Assembly: GCF_014117215.1 (NCBI RefSeq)
Contig: NZ_JACGXS010000001.1
Location: 1-64,000, forward strand
Direction of reading: 5' to 3'
From: Stenotrophomonas tumulicola
GTDB lineage: Bacteria; Pseudomonadota; Gammaproteobacteria; Xanthomonadales; Xanthomonadaceae
DNA length: 64,000 bases
The number at the start of each line of letters is the position of its first letter. Position 1 is the stretch's first letter. The notes under the pieces were generated by a model, which saw only the letters and a list, made by a program, of their open reading frames with translations, searched no databases and was not told the DNA's origin. The translations under genes were made by a program, and so were the position numbers. This document shows positions 47,500 through 59,091 of the stretch, one piece after another.

Positions 47500-48281
47500 C
47501 AGGGGTTTCCTGCAATGGCCAACCCGCCGATGCCGCTTTGCTGGCGCCTGCGTTGGTCAATTACGGCCACTTCACCTCGCTGCAGGTGCGCGCTGGTGCC
47601 GTGCAGGGGCTGGACCTGCACCTGCAGCGGTTGGCGCATGCCACCGGCGTGTTGTTCGGCAGTGCATTGGACACGGCGCAGGTTCGGCAGTGGATGGGCG
47701 CGGCGCTCCAGCAGGCAGGCATGGCTGACGCGTCGTTGCGGGTGACGGTGTTCTCGCGCGCCTTTGATTTCCGCGACCCGCTGGCACCGGTCGCCGTGGA
47801 CACCCTGGTGGCGGTCTCGCCGCCGGTGCAGCTGACCGCCGCGCGGAGCGTGCGCACGGCCACCTATCAGCGCGACCAGCCGGCGTTGAAGCACGTTGGC
47901 ACGTTCGGCCTGTTCGACCAGCGACGGCAGGCGATGGCGGCCGGATTCGATGATGCGCTGTTCCTCGGCGCTGGCGGAATGGTCAGCGAAGGCAGCACCT
48001 GGAACCTGGCCATGCACGATGGCGAACGCCTGCTATGGCCGCAGGCACCCGCGCTGCGCGGCATTGCCGAGGCCCTGCTGCAGGCGGGCTGGGAAGGGCC
48101 GCAGGCTGTGCGGCCGGTGGCCGCAGCGGAACTGGTTGATGTGAAGGCGGCTTTTGCCTGCAATGCCAGCGGAATCTGGCCGTTGGCGGCGATCGATGGC
48201 CATGTCCTGCAGGGTTCGGCGGACCTGGCTGCCCAGGGCAGGGCGGTGATGGCCCGGGTGCCGTGGCAGCCGCTCCGGTAG
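47496..48281 (+). CDS. Class IV aminotransferase (PLP), aminodeoxychorismate lyase-like
   Basis: A 261-residue fold-type IV PLP enzyme. The catalytic Lys is in DQPALKHVGTFG and the conserved tail motif in DDALFLGAGGMVSEGSTWNL. Related to branched-chain/D-amino acid aminotransferases and PabC; the exact substrate cannot be told. GTG start 47496 overlaps the nitronate monooxygenase stop. TAG stop is part of a GTAG motif (48278-48281). Confidence 0.85.
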   Translation: MTGVSCNGQPADAALLAPALVNYGHFTSLQVRAGAVQGLDLHLQRLAHATGVLFGSALDTAQVRQWMGAALQQAGMADASLRVTVFSRAFDFRDPLAPVAVDTLVAVSPPVQLTAARSVRTATYQRDQPALKHVGTFGLFDQRRQAMAAGFDDALFLGAGGMVSEGSTWNLAMHDGERLLWPQAPALRGIAEALLQAGWEGPQAVRPVAAAELVDVKAAFACNASGIWPLAAIDGHVLQGSADLAAQGRAVMARVPWQPLR

Positions 48282-48321
48282 CGCCGAACCGTGAATCCGG
48301 TGGCATCGCGCCATGAACCCC

Positions 48322-48408
48322 GTAGCGCCGAGCCATGCTCGGCGAGCGCAGCGGCGCCCCAACAGCGCCCCAACAGCACAACAGCCGCCGGGCCAAGCCC
48401 GGCGCTAC
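48322..48408. repeat. SMAG repeat pair upstream of rpsP
   Basis: GTAG at 48322 with GCCGAGC/GCTCGGC hairpin faces a second palindrome GCCGGG/CCCGGC ending in CTAC at 48405-48408. A third, degraded GTAG element starts at 48278. They fill the gap between the aminotransferase stop and the rpsP promoter. Confidence 0.8.
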
Positions 48409-48432
48409 CAAGGGCTGGCGTTGCCCATGGGC

Positions 48433-48461
48433 TTGGCGCGGGCCAAAGCTGCCGCTATAAT
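48433..48461 (+). promoter_or_regulatory. sigma70-like promoter of rpsP-rimM-trmD-rplS
   Basis: TTGGCG (48433-48438) and TATAAT (48456-48461) are 17 bases apart, 52 bases upstream of rpsP. A consensus -10 box fits a highly expressed ribosomal operon. Confidence 0.7.
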
Positions 48462-48513
48462 CACCGGCTTACCGCGCCATCCTGGCGACTGGGCAACATA
48501 GGAAAACACCACC

Positions 48514-48774
48514 ATGGTCAAGATTCGACTGACCCGCGGCGGCGCCAAGAAGCGTCCGTTCTACCACATCATCGTGACCGACGTCCGTAGCGCCCGTGAT
48601 GGCCGCAACATCGAGCGCGTCGGTTTCTACAACCCGGTCGCCCAGGGCGCCGAGAAGCGTATCGAGCTGGACCTGGCCCGTGTTGACCATTGGGTCAAGA
48701 ACGGCGCCCAGCCGACCGAAAAGGTCCGCAACCTGATCAAGGAAGCGGCCAAGACCCAGGCCGTTGCGGCCTGA
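48514..48774 (+). CDS. rpsP: 30S ribosomal protein S16
   Basis: An 86-residue protein of the 30S body, beginning [20 protein letters not shown] and containing [19 protein letters not shown]. First gene of the conserved rpsP-rimM-trmD-rplS operon. Confidence 0.98.
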   Translation: MVKIRLTRGGAKKRPFYHIIVTDVRSARDGRNIERVGFYNPVAQGAEKRIELDLARVDHWVKNGAQPTEKVRNLIKEAAKTQAVAA

Positions 48775-48819
48775 TCCTGAAGGGCCGCGCCTGGCGCGCG
48801 GCCCGTCTGGCATACGCAT

Positions 48820-49332
48820 ATGAAAGATACCGAGCGCCGGATCCTGCTGGGCAGGGTTGCCGGCGCTTTTGGTGTGCGCGGCGAACTGAAGCTCGAGTCC
48901 TGGACCGAGCCGCGTTCCGCCATTTTCCGTTACCAACCGTGGATCCTGCGCAGCCCGTCCGGGCAGGAATCGACGCTTTCCGGCGTGCGTGGCCGGGATA
49001 GTGGCAAGCATCTGGTCGCCACCTTCCCGGGCATCGAAGACCGTGACACGGTCGAAGCCATGCGCGGCACCGAGATCTTCGTGGCCCGCAGCGCGCTGCC
49101 GCCGCCACGGCCGGACGAATACTACTGGGTCGACCTGGAAGGCCTGGACGTGCGGACCGTCGAAGGCGTGTCGTTGGGGCAGGTGTCGCACCTGTTCTCC
49201 ACCGGCGCCAACGATGTCCTGGTCGCACGTGGCGACCGCGAAAGGATGATCCCGTTCGTGCTGCCGGATTTCGTCAGGTCGGTGGATTTCGAGGCGAACC
49301 TGGTGGTCGTCGACTGGGATCCCGAGTTCTGA
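48820..49332 (+). CDS. rimM: 16S rRNA processing protein RimM
   Basis: A 170-residue 30S assembly factor that binds S19. The N-terminal [20 protein letters not shown] and the PRC-barrel end ([20 protein letters not shown]) are typical. It lies 45 bases behind rpsP and shares one base with the trmD start (TGATG). Confidence 0.96.
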   Translation: MKDTERRILLGRVAGAFGVRGELKLESWTEPRSAIFRYQPWILRSPSGQESTLSGVRGRDSGKHLVATFPGIEDRDTVEAMRGTEIFVARSALPPPRPDEYYWVDLEGLDVRTVEGVSLGQVSHLFSTGANDVLVARGDRERMIPFVLPDFVRSVDFEANLVVVDWDPEF

Positions 49333-50090
49333 TGCGATTTGACGTCATCACCCTGTTTCCCGATTTCCTCGCCCAGTCCGCCGGACTGGGCGTGGTTGGG
49401 CGTGCACAGGAAAAGAGCCTGTTCAGCCTGCACGGCTGGAATCCGCGTGATTACGCCGAAGGCAACTACCGCCGGGTGGATGACCGTCCTTTCGGTGGTG
49501 GTCCGGGCATGGTCATGCTGATCGAGCCGCTGCAGGCCTGTTTGGCAGCGGTCCGCGCCGCGGACCCGACCCCTGCGCCGCTGATCCATCTCAGCCCGCA
49601 GGGGCGCCCGCTGACCCAGTCCAGGGTGCGTGAGCTGGCAGCGTTGCCGCGGATGATCCTGCTGTGCGGCCGCTATGAAGGCATCGACGAGCGCTTCCTG
49701 GCCAGCGAGGTCGACGAGGAGATTTCCCTCGGTGATTACGTGCTGTCTGGCGGCGAGCTCGGCGCGGCGGTGATCATCGACGCGGTCGCGCGGCTGCAGG
49801 AGGGGGCGCTGAACGACGCCGAATCCGCAGCCCAGGACAGCTTCGAGGGGGAACTCGGGCTGCTCGACTGCCCGCATTTCAGCCAGCCGGCCCAGCACCC
49901 GCTGGGGGAGGTGCCGGACGTGCTGCGTTCGGGCAACCACGCCGCCATCGCCCGCTGGCGCCGCCAGCAGTCGCTGCTGCGCACCTGGCAGCGGCGTCCG
50001 GAACTGCTGGACGAGGCCGTCCTGTCCAAGGCCGACCGCAAACTGCTGGAGCAGGCGCGGCAAGGCCTGGGCGATGAACCCACCCCCTAG
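49332..50090 (+). CDS. trmD: tRNA (guanine-N1)-methyltransferase TrmD
   Basis: A 252-residue SPOUT methyltransferase that makes m1G37 in tRNA. Motifs are [37 protein letters not shown] and the trefoil-knot segment [14 protein letters not shown]. Third gene of the operon. Confidence 0.97.
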   Translation: MRFDVITLFPDFLAQSAGLGVVGRAQEKSLFSLHGWNPRDYAEGNYRRVDDRPFGGGPGMVMLIEPLQACLAAVRAADPTPAPLIHLSPQGRPLTQSRVRELAALPRMILLCGRYEGIDERFLASEVDEEISLGDYVLSGGELGAAVIIDAVARLQEGALNDAESAAQDSFEGELGLLDCPHFSQPAQHPLGEVPDVLRSGNHAAIARWRRQQSLLRTWQRRPELLDEAVLSKADRKLLEQARQGLGDEPTP

Positions 50091-50248
50091 CGCTACGGCG
50101 CTGGATTGGGCTATCATTGCGAATTACCGTCGGCCGGACCGGTCGATGTGCGCCACACATAACAAACGTGCAGCACAGTCCAGTGACTGCATGAGCCCAC
50201 GTTGTCGAATGACACGCCCACCCGAACATTACGAATCGGTGTAACCCA

Positions 50249-50653
50249 ATGAGCAAGCTGAACAAGTCCATCGTCGCGGAATTCGAATCCGCCCAGATCA
50301 CCCGTGAACTGCCGAAGTTCAGCCAGGGCGACACCGTTGTCGTCAACGTGAAGGTGAAGGAAGGTACGCGCGAGCGCGTGCAGGCCTATGAAGGCGTCGT
50401 GATCGCGACCAAGAACGGCGGCCTGAACTCCTCGTTCACCGTGCGCAAGATCTCGCATGGCTACGGCGTCGAGCGCGTGTTCCAGACCCACAGCGCCATC
50501 ATCGACTCGGTCGAAGTGAAGCGTCGTGGCAAGGTCCGCGCCGGCAAGCTGTACTACCTGCGTGGCCTGGAAGGCAAGGCTGCCCGCATCAAGGAAGACC
50601 TGGCCGCTGCTGCGCAGGCCAAGGCTGCCCGCCTGGCTGCCAAGGCCCAGTAA
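50249..50653 (+). CDS. rplS: 50S ribosomal protein L19
   Basis: A 134-residue protein of the 50S side of the subunit interface. It begins [20 protein letters not shown] and contains [20 protein letters not shown] and [17 protein letters not shown]. The 158-base gap to trmD is large for this operon and may hold an extra promoter or regulatory leader. A terminator follows. Confidence 0.97.
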   Translation: MSKLNKSIVAEFESAQITRELPKFSQGDTVVVNVKVKEGTRERVQAYEGVVIATKNGGLNSSFTVRKISHGYGVERVFQTHSAIIDSVEVKRRGKVRAGKLYYLRGLEGKAARIKEDLAAAAQAKAARLAAKAQ

Positions 50654-50681
50654 TACCGCCGACAACTCCGCTTGTCGCCGC

Positions 50682-50709
50682 AACGGCCGCCTTCGGGCGG
50701 CCGTTTGCG
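50682..50709 (+). terminator. Terminator of the rpsP-rplS operon
   Basis: AACGGCCGCC (50682-50691), loop TTCG, GGCGGCCGTT (50696-50705), then T-rich sequence. A 10-bp perfect stem with the stable UUCG loop 29 bases after the rplS stop. Confidence 0.9.
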
Positions 50710-50847
50710 TTTGCGTTCTGCCAGGGGGCAGGGCCATGTCGGCCGCCGTGGCGTGGTATCGGCAGCCTGCGGCACGTGTGGCGCCGCGCCATGACGGCAA
50801 GGGCAGGGCGTGGCACGCTGGCACACCGTCATCAAGGTGCGCTCTGC

Positions 50848-51294
50848 ATGCCTGGTCCGCGAACGTCCAAAGCCGTTGCCAGCCCCGCATCCCCCAGGTT
50901 GCTGTCTGGCGGAAATCCCCAGATACCCAAAGGCGAGGGCGATGCGCCGGTGCAGGCGTGGATCGCCGCCGCACCCGAGTGGAAGCGTGCCGCCGCCGCG
51001 CGCCTGGATGCGCTGGTCGAACAGGCGGTGCCCGGCGTGCGCAAAGCGGTGAAATGGAACTCGCCGCTTTATGCGGCACCCGGGCAGGAAGGCTGGTTCC
51101 TCAGCCTGCATTGCTTCACCCGCTACATCAAGGTCGCCTTCCTCACCGGCGCACACCTGGAACCGGTGCCGCCGGAGGCGTCCAAGCACCCGCAGACCCG
51201 CTACCTGCATGTGTTCGAAGAGGCGCCGCTGGACGAAGCGCAGTTCCTTGACTGGGTGCGGCAGGCTGCCGCGATACCCGGCGAGCGCATGTAG
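50848..51294 (+). CDS. DUF1801-domain protein
   Basis: A 148-residue protein with the DUF1801 (YdhG-like) fold: AVPGVRKAVKWNSPLYAAPG, FLSLHCFTRYIKVAFLTGA and SKHPQTRYLHVF. The family is small, soluble and often linked with stress or iron; no firm activity is known. ATG 50848 is the chosen start, but in-frame ATGs upstream (50776) are possible. Confidence 0.8.
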   Translation: MPGPRTSKAVASPASPRLLSGGNPQIPKGEGDAPVQAWIAAAPEWKRAAAARLDALVEQAVPGVRKAVKWNSPLYAAPGQEGWFLSLHCFTRYIKVAFLTGAHLEPVPPEASKHPQTRYLHVFEEAPLDEAQFLDWVRQAAAIPGERM

Positions 51295-51341
51295 TCTCTG
51301 CGCGCGCAGTGCCGACGCCCGCGACGGCATTCCGGTGGCTC

Positions 51342-51424
51342 GTAGCGCCGAGCCGTGCTCGGCGGCTGTCGATCGCCGCGAGTGCCATGCCTGGCACTGC
51401 TCGCCGAGCATGGCTCGGCGCTAC
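51342..51424. repeat. SMAG repeat pair between DUF1801 and MATE genes
   Basis: GTAG (51342-51345) with GCCGAGC/GCTCGGC-like arm and, facing it, GCCGAGC-ATG-GCTCGGC ending in CTAC (51421-51424). It lies between convergent genes. Confidence 0.85.
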
Positions 51425-51473
51425 GGTCGCTTCGTTCTGGTGGCCATTCCGCGCACGCCAGAGCGGGGCAGGC

Positions 51474-52973
51474 TCAGCGTGGCGGTGATGCAGGCGATGC
51501 CGCCGCCGGGGCCACCGCTTCCAGCGCCGCATCCGGATCAGCCACGGGCGAGGGCGGCAGGGCCGGAATTTCAGCGGGCGTGGCCAGTTCCTCGGCATGT
51601 GCCGGCGTGCCCATCATGCGTGCCTTGCGCCAGCCACCCCAGCGGTAATACGCCAGTGACAGCAGCATCGACACCAGCGAGCTGACCGGGAAACTCCACC
51701 AGATCGCATCCACGCCCCAGTAAGGTTGCAACAGCTCGGCGAACGGCACGCGCACGCCCCACAGCGAGCCGGCCAGGATCAGCAGTGGCGGCAGCACCGC
51801 ACCGGTGGAGCGCACCACGCCGGAAATCACGAAGCTGACGCCGAAGAACAGGAACGACCACACGGCGATGTGGTTCAGGTGGCGGGCCGCCTCCAGCGCC
51901 TGGCTGCCATCGGGCATGAACAACGCCAGGGTATAGCGGTCGAACAGGATCAGCGGAGCGATCAGCACGCCGGTCAGCAGGAAATTGAACAGCACGCCCT
52001 GGCGCGCGGTGGCGCGCACGCGTCCCCACAACTGCGCGCCGACGTTCTGCGCCGCCATCGAAGAGCATGCTGCACCGATCGCCATCGCCGGCATCTGCAC
52101 ATAGGTCCACAACTGCAGCGAGGCGCCATAGGCTGCGGCGGTGTCGGTGCCGTACTGGTTGACCATGGTCATCAGCATGATCATCGACAGGGAAATCAGC
52201 ACCATCTGCAGGCCCATTGGCACGCCCTTGACCACCAGCGCCTTGAGGACCGGCAGGTCCACCTTGAACAGCGCGATGTCCTTGCGGCCCAGCCACAGCA
52301 CATGGCGCTTGTGGCGCATGTACAGCAGCAGCGCGATCAACGAAAGCGTCTGCGCGATCAGCGTCGCCCAGGCGGCGCCGGCGATGCCCAGTTCAGGCAG
52401 CGGCCCCAGGCCAAAGATCAGCAACGGGTTGAACACGATGTCCAGCGCTACCGAGACCAGCAGGAAGCGGAACGGCGTACGCGAATCGCCGGCACCCCGC
52501 ATCGCCGCGCTGAGGAAGGCGAACGCGTAGAGCGTGGGCATTGCGAGGAAGATGACCTTGAGATAGGCCTCGGCCAGCGGCAGCGACTCGGCCGGCGTGC
52601 CCATCGCGGCCAGCAACGGATGGGCCAGGAACCAGCCCGCTACCGCGATCACCACTGACAAGCCGATGAAGAAGGTCGCGCTGGTGCCCATCACCTTGCG
52701 CGCCTGGCCGATGTCGCGCGCACCGATGGCCTGGCCGATCAGGATGGTCGAGGCCATGCCGATGCCGAACACCGATCCGATCAGGAAAAACATGATGTTG
52801 TTGGCGTTGGCCGTCGCGGTCAGCGCCGCCTCGCCGAGGAAACGCCCCACCCAGACCGCATTCACCGAACCGTTCAGCGATTGGGCGATGTTGCCGGCCA
52901 GGATGGGCAGCGAGAACAGCAGCAGGTTGCGCCCGATCGGGCCGGCAGTCAGGTCAAGAGGCGCTTTTGCCAT
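51474..52973 (-). CDS. MATE family multidrug/Na+ antiporter
   Basis: A 499-residue protein with 12 predicted helices in two similar halves: LLLFSLPILAGNIAQSLNGS opens the first and LKALVVKGVPMGLQMVLISL the second. MATE pumps export cationic drugs or metabolites in exchange for Na+ or H+. The start MAKAPLDLTAGPIGRNLL at 52973 fits the family; an upstream extension is rejected. The C-terminal 45 residues are Ala/Pro-rich and probably disordered. Confidence 0.92.
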   Translation of the reverse strand: MAKAPLDLTAGPIGRNLLLFSLPILAGNIAQSLNGSVNAVWVGRFLGEAALTATANANNIMFFLIGSVFGIGMASTILIGQAIGARDIGQARKVMGTSATFFIGLSVVIAVAGWFLAHPLLAAMGTPAESLPLAEAYLKVIFLAMPTLYAFAFLSAAMRGAGDSRTPFRFLLVSVALDIVFNPLLIFGLGPLPELGIAGAAWATLIAQTLSLIALLLYMRHKRHVLWLGRKDIALFKVDLPVLKALVVKGVPMGLQMVLISLSMIMLMTMVNQYGTDTAAAYGASLQLWTYVQMPAMAIGAACSSMAAQNVGAQLWGRVRATARQGVLFNFLLTGVLIAPLILFDRYTLALFMPDGSQALEAARHLNHIAVWSFLFFGVSFVISGVVRSTGAVLPPLLILAGSLWGVRVPFAELLQPYWGVDAIWWSFPVSSLVSMLLSLAYYRWGGWRKARMMGTPAHAEELATPAEIPALPPSPVADPDAALEAVAPAAASPASPPR

Positions 52974-53035
52974 GGAGTGGAGATCGAACAGGGGTGGGCG
53001 CACACTAGCATCAAGCCGGTCTGGAGAATGTGCCG

Positions 53036-53275
53036 ATGAATGCAGGACGAAAACGGTGCCGCGCTGCGGCAATGGCCTTGTTCGGGCTTGTATTGGCCGC
53101 ATGTTCCACTACGGACCGTTTCGGCGACGCCCAGGTACGGCCCAGCGACCGGCCCGAATGCCAGGTAGGCAGCCAGCGTGATGACCTGTCGGCTGGCGTG
53201 CCCACCTTGATCGGCGGTACCGGCTGCCGGTCCGATCCCGACCATGCGCGTCCCCTGAACAAGCCACAGGAGTAA
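53036..53275 (+). CDS. Small lipoprotein
   Basis: A 79-residue product. A basic start (MNAGRKRCRAAAMALFG) is followed by lipobox VLAAC, and the mature part of about 55 residues has two further Cys residues (ECQVGS, GTGCRS) that could form a disulfide. No family recognised. A GTG at 53030 would add two residues. It is 9 bases before hslR and probably co-transcribed with it. Confidence 0.65.
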   Translation: MNAGRKRCRAAAMALFGLVLAACSTTDRFGDAQVRPSDRPECQVGSQRDDLSAGVPTLIGGTGCRSDPDHARPLNKPQE

Positions 53276-53284
53276 CCCGAAACG

Positions 53285-53692
53285 ATGACCGAGCTCTCCC
53301 TGCCCCTGCCCAGCGTTCGTTTGGACATCTGGTTGTGGGCGGCACGTTTCTTCAAGACCCGCAGCCTGGCCAAGCAGGCCATCGAAACCGGCAAGGTGGC
53401 CGTGGCAGGGCAGCGGCCCAAATCCTCGCGGGCATTGCGGGTTGGCGAACAGTTGGCCATCGACCGCGGCGAGGAGCATTTCGAGGTGCAGGTGCTGGGC
53501 CTGAGCGAACAGCGCGGGCCGGCGCCGGTGGCGCACCAGTTGTATGCCGAAAGCGCGGAATCCAAGGCGCGTCGTGCCGAACAGCGGGCGATGCGGATTG
53601 CCGCACGGGATGGTTACAAGGCGCCCGAACACCGCCCCGACAAACGTGCCAGGAAGCTGATCCGCGCGTTGGGTGACCTGGACGCACTGTAG
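53285..53692 (+). CDS. hslR: Ribosome-associated heat shock protein Hsp15 (S4 domain)
   Basis: A 135-residue RNA-binding protein. The S4 domain starts RLDIWLWAARFFKTRSLAKQ and continues IETGKVAVAGQRPKSSRALR. The basic C-terminal helix (AARDGYKAPEHRPDKRARKL) matches Hsp15, which recycles 50S subunits carrying stalled peptidyl-tRNA. Its TAG stop belongs to a GTAG repeat element. Confidence 0.92.
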   Translation: MTELSLPLPSVRLDIWLWAARFFKTRSLAKQAIETGKVAVAGQRPKSSRALRVGEQLAIDRGEEHFEVQVLGLSEQRGPAPVAHQLYAESAESKARRAEQRAMRIAARDGYKAPEHRPDKRARKLIRALGDLDAL

Positions 53693-53754
53693 GTGCCGGC
53701 TACTGGCCGGCATGGTGGGCCCAGGCCAGGGTGACGGGCGTGGCCCGTCACTAC
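53689..53754. repeat. SMAG repeat pair between hslR and katG
   Basis: GTAG at 53689-53692 (including the hslR stop) with GCCGGC/GCCGGC arm, facing TGACGGGC/GCCCGTCA and CTAC (53751-53754). It separates convergent hslR and katG and may act as a terminator for both. Confidence 0.75.
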
Positions 53755-53799
53755 ACCGGGTCAAAGGGGGTGACGAACAACGTTCGCCACCCTATCGGC

Positions 53800-56085
<2,286 letters not shown>

Positions 56086-56150
56086 CTAGTTTCCACTCAA
56101 CGGTAAGCAGAGCCGATGACAAGGTAAATTCGATTCCCTCAACGGAATTG

Positions 56151-56165
56151 ATAGCTAGAAGCTAT
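56151..56165. promoter_or_regulatory. Candidate OxyR half-site upstream of katG
   Basis: ATAG-N7-CTAT (ATAGCTAGAAGCTAT) lies within the perfect palindrome GATAGCT-AGA-AGCTATC (56150-56166), about 110 bases before the katG start. OxyR recognises repeats of ATAG spaced in this way. The second half-site at the right distance is not seen, so it is a half-operator. Confidence 0.5.
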
Positions 56166-56195
56166 CGAATGTCCGTGCGGGACGGGCGTACCCGG

Positions 56196-56825
56196 TCAGG
56201 AACGCTTTCCAAGCAGGCCACTGCCTATTTTCAGCACGTCGCCCAGCCCGAACTGGCCGTCGCCGTCCTGGTCCAACAGCCCACCCAGTCCGCCACCTGC
56301 CACGCCCGATGCCTGCGCCTCCTGCCCAAGCGCCTGGCTGAGCTGTCCGGCGTTGCCCTGCTGCGCGAAACGCTGGGCCAGGAACGACATGACGATCGGC
56401 GCCAGGATGGCCAGCAACTGGCTGGACTTGCCGCTGTCCAGACCGGTCTTCTGGCCCAGCACCTGTGCGGCCTGGGGGCTCTGCTCACCAAACACATGGC
56501 CCAGGATGCCGGCGCCATTGCCGGCATTGCCACCCGCGCCGCCCAGCACTGAACCCAGGATGCTGCCGATGTCGAAGCCGCCGCCCCCGGCCGGGGCGTC
56601 CGTGCCGCCGCCCAGATGATCGCGCTGCAATGCATTGAGCAGCGATTGGGCGCCTTGCGGACTGCTGGCGTTGTTGCCCATGGCGCCCATCAGCAAGGGG
56701 AGTGCGGTCTGGATGGCCTTGCTGGCCTGGCTGCTGTCCACGCCAAGCTGCTGGGATACCTGCTGCAATGCAGGACCCTGCTGCAGGTGCTGGAAGAGCG
56801 AAGCAGTGAGCGATTCGGTGTTCAT
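56196..56825 (-). CDS. DUF937/YidB family protein
   Basis: A 209-residue protein without signal peptide. It starts MNTESLTASLFQHLQQGPAL, has two DUF937-like helical parts (ALPLLMGAMGNNASSPQGAQ; LLAILAPIVMSFLAQRFAQQ) separated by a Gly-rich stretch, and ends LLDQDGDGQFGLGDVLKIGS, which looks like a single calcium-binding dockerin/EF-hand-like loop. Function unknown. GGAGC precedes ATG 56825. Confidence 0.8.
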   Translation of the reverse strand: MNTESLTASLFQHLQQGPALQQVSQQLGVDSSQASKAIQTALPLLMGAMGNNASSPQGAQSLLNALQRDHLGGGTDAPAGGGGFDIGSILGSVLGGAGGNAGNGAGILGHVFGEQSPQAAQVLGQKTGLDSGKSSQLLAILAPIVMSFLAQRFAQQGNAGQLSQALGQEAQASGVAGGGLGGLLDQDGDGQFGLGDVLKIGSGLLGKRS

Positions 56826-56938
56826 TGAGGGCTCCTGGGACATGGGGTGGGGATCCGCCCGAGCATAACGCTGCCTGCACGAAAAGGATGCGAAGGGTTC
56901 ACGCGGTCCCGGGATGCCGGGCAACGGGCTGCGAGCCG

Positions 56939-58909
56939 TCACCTCGGCGCCTCTCCGATCTCCAGCAGCAAGCGGTCGAAATCCGGCAGCAGCACGCGGT
57001 TGCCATGCCCGCTCAGATGGTCCTGGTCAAAGAACAGGGGCTGCTCTCCGTCCATCGCCGTGCAGGTGGTGGCCTGGCACAACAGTGGCAGCGGATCCCA
57101 GACATGCAGCGCAGGGTAACGGGCAGCCAGTTTGTCCAGCAGCGCCATCTGTGGCGCACGCAGTGCTTCCATTTCCGCGCGCGACACGCCGAGCCCGCCG
57201 GCGCAGGCCGGATTCATGCGATTGAAGGGGTCCGAGCAACGGTACGCCGCTGATTTGAACACCGGCATCGGGGCATCCATCACCACGTGTACCCCGAGCG
57301 CCTGCAGGCGCGACAACACCGCCTCTGCATCGGCCTCGGCCGCCGTCGCATCGGCCAGCGTGCGCGCCTCACGGAGCTGCCTGAAGACGACGGCGTCGCC
57401 GGCACTCCAGTCGAGCCCCCGCAATTCCTGCATGCGCAGCGAGGCCAACAGCACGATGTCACCGGGACGTGCCTCGCGCTCGATCTTCGCCAGTACCTGG
57501 TCGCGGTAGGCAATGCACTCGGCGCTGCTGGCACGCAGCAGGTTGGCGATGCCGCAACCACCGCGCTCGTCCATGCGCAGTTGCAGGTCGAACTGCCGTG
57601 CGGCCATGGTCACCATGGTCCGATAGGCTGCCGCGTGCGAATCACCGGCCACGAACAAGCTGCGCCCGGACAGCGAAGGTGCATCGATCGATTCCACCGG
57701 CATCCAGGCGGGATGGCGTTGCGCACGCCACATGTAGCCATCGCGCGTGGTGCTCAATGACAGGTGTTCGCTGTACTGGATGATGCCCCATGCACTGGCG
57801 CCCGAGGCGACAACCGCCGCCAGTGCCACCGCCAGCACCTTGCCTGGATGCCCGCGATGGCCCGCCCGGGCATGCCGGATGGGGCATTCCACCCAGTGGT
57901 AGGACGCACTGGCCAACGCCAGCAGCAACACCGGGTAGGCCCACAGCGCCATGCCCTGCATGCCGTAGGTCCAGCGCAGCAGCACCAGCACGGGCCAATG
58001 CCACAGATACAGCGAATACGACAGGCGGCCGATGTAGGCCAGCGGCGCCCAGCGCAGCAGCCGCAGCAGGGCATGCGGCCTGTCCTCGGGCGTGGAGGCG
58101 GCCGCTACGAGCAGCATCAGCGTGCCCACCACGGTGCCTGCCGCACCCGGGAACGGAAATGGCAGCTCCGGCGCGAAGGCGAATCCGACCAGCACCAGTG
58201 CCAGCCCGGGCATGGCCCAGCGCTGCCAATGTGCAGCCGCATCGCGCGTGGCCAGTTGCTGATAGAGCAGTGCACCTGCGGCCAGCTCCCACAGCCGCGC
58301 CGGCAACAGGTAGAACGCCTGGGTTGGTGAAGCCGTGGTCTGGTAAGCGGCCAGCGCCAATGATGCCAGCGCCAGTACCGGCAGCAGCCAGCGGGCCATC
58401 GCGTAGCGGTGCCGCCCACGCAACCAGGCAAAGAAGACCAGGGGGAACAGCAGGTAGAACTGCTCCTCCACGCCCAGTGTCCAGGTATGCAGGAAGGGGT
58501 TCAGGTCTGCGCCGGGCGAGAAGTAGTCACCGTCCTGCCAGGCCAGCACGATATTGCCGGCACCGACCAATGCCCCCAGGCCGGTCTGGTCGAACTGTTC
58601 GTTGCGCCATGCGCGCGGCATGAACAGTGCCGACAGCACGAAGGTGGCCATCAGCACCAGCAGCAGCGCGGGGAGCAGCCGCAGCACGCGACGTCGATAG
58701 AAGTCGAGCAGGTAGCTGGAAAGACGGTCGCTGGGCCGGGACGCCAGTGACTGGCTGATCACGAACCCGGAAACGACGAAGAACAGGTCTACGCCGGTGA
58801 AACCACCGGGCAGCAGGCTGCCGTTGGCATGGAAGACGATGACGGCGATGACGGCAAGCGCGCGCATGCCGTCGATGGCGCCGTTGTGGCGCGGCGTGGG
58901 ATAGGACAT
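56939..58909 (-). CDS. Acyltransferase 3 with C-terminal SGNH domain (OafA/YrhL type)
   Basis: A 656-residue membrane enzyme that O-acetylates surface polysaccharides or peptidoglycan. The acyltransferase-3 part has about ten helices, with RALAVIAVIVFHANGSLLPG, FFVVSGFVIS and the inner motif FLHTWTLGVEEQFYLLFPLV. The SGNH part begins FVAGDSHAAAYRT (Ser nucleophile) and ends DHLSGHGNRVL, with Asp and His. ATG 58909 is chosen for MSYPTPRHNGAIDGMRALAV. Not part of an obvious LPS cluster here. Confidence 0.92.
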   Translation of the reverse strand: MSYPTPRHNGAIDGMRALAVIAVIVFHANGSLLPGGFTGVDLFFVVSGFVISQSLASRPSDRLSSYLLDFYRRRVLRLLPALLLVLMATFVLSALFMPRAWRNEQFDQTGLGALVGAGNIVLAWQDGDYFSPGADLNPFLHTWTLGVEEQFYLLFPLVFFAWLRGRHRYAMARWLLPVLALASLALAAYQTTASPTQAFYLLPARLWELAAGALLYQQLATRDAAAHWQRWAMPGLALVLVGFAFAPELPFPFPGAAGTVVGTLMLLVAAASTPEDRPHALLRLLRWAPLAYIGRLSYSLYLWHWPVLVLLRWTYGMQGMALWAYPVLLLALASASYHWVECPIRHARAGHRGHPGKVLAVALAAVVASGASAWGIIQYSEHLSLSTTRDGYMWRAQRHPAWMPVESIDAPSLSGRSLFVAGDSHAAAYRTMVTMAARQFDLQLRMDERGGCGIANLLRASSAECIAYRDQVLAKIEREARPGDIVLLASLRMQELRGLDWSAGDAVVFRQLREARTLADATAAEADAEAVLSRLQALGVHVVMDAPMPVFKSAAYRCSDPFNRMNPACAGGLGVSRAEMEALRAPQMALLDKLAARYPALHVWDPLPLLCQATTCTAMDGEQPLFFDQDHLSGHGNRVLLPDFDRLLLEIGEAPR

Positions 58910-59068
58910 GGACGAACCTGCGGCGGAGAGACCACAGGATCGAAAGCGGGTGCCTGGCCCGCAAGCGGCAAGTGCGACAGCATGGAATGCCGTTCTGCTG
59001 GTGGTGGGGTTGCCTGGCTGCACCTGGTCGGCGACGACCGTTGGTCGTCATGCCTTCCCCTGCCATGG

Positions 59069-59091
59069 TGACGGGCCTGGCCCGTCGCTAC
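59069..59091 (-). repeat. SMAG repeat overlapping mutS stop
   Basis: TGACGGGC (59069-59076) and GCCCGTCG (59080-59087) followed by CTAC (59088-59091). On the minus strand GTAG supplies the mutS TAG stop. Confidence 0.8.
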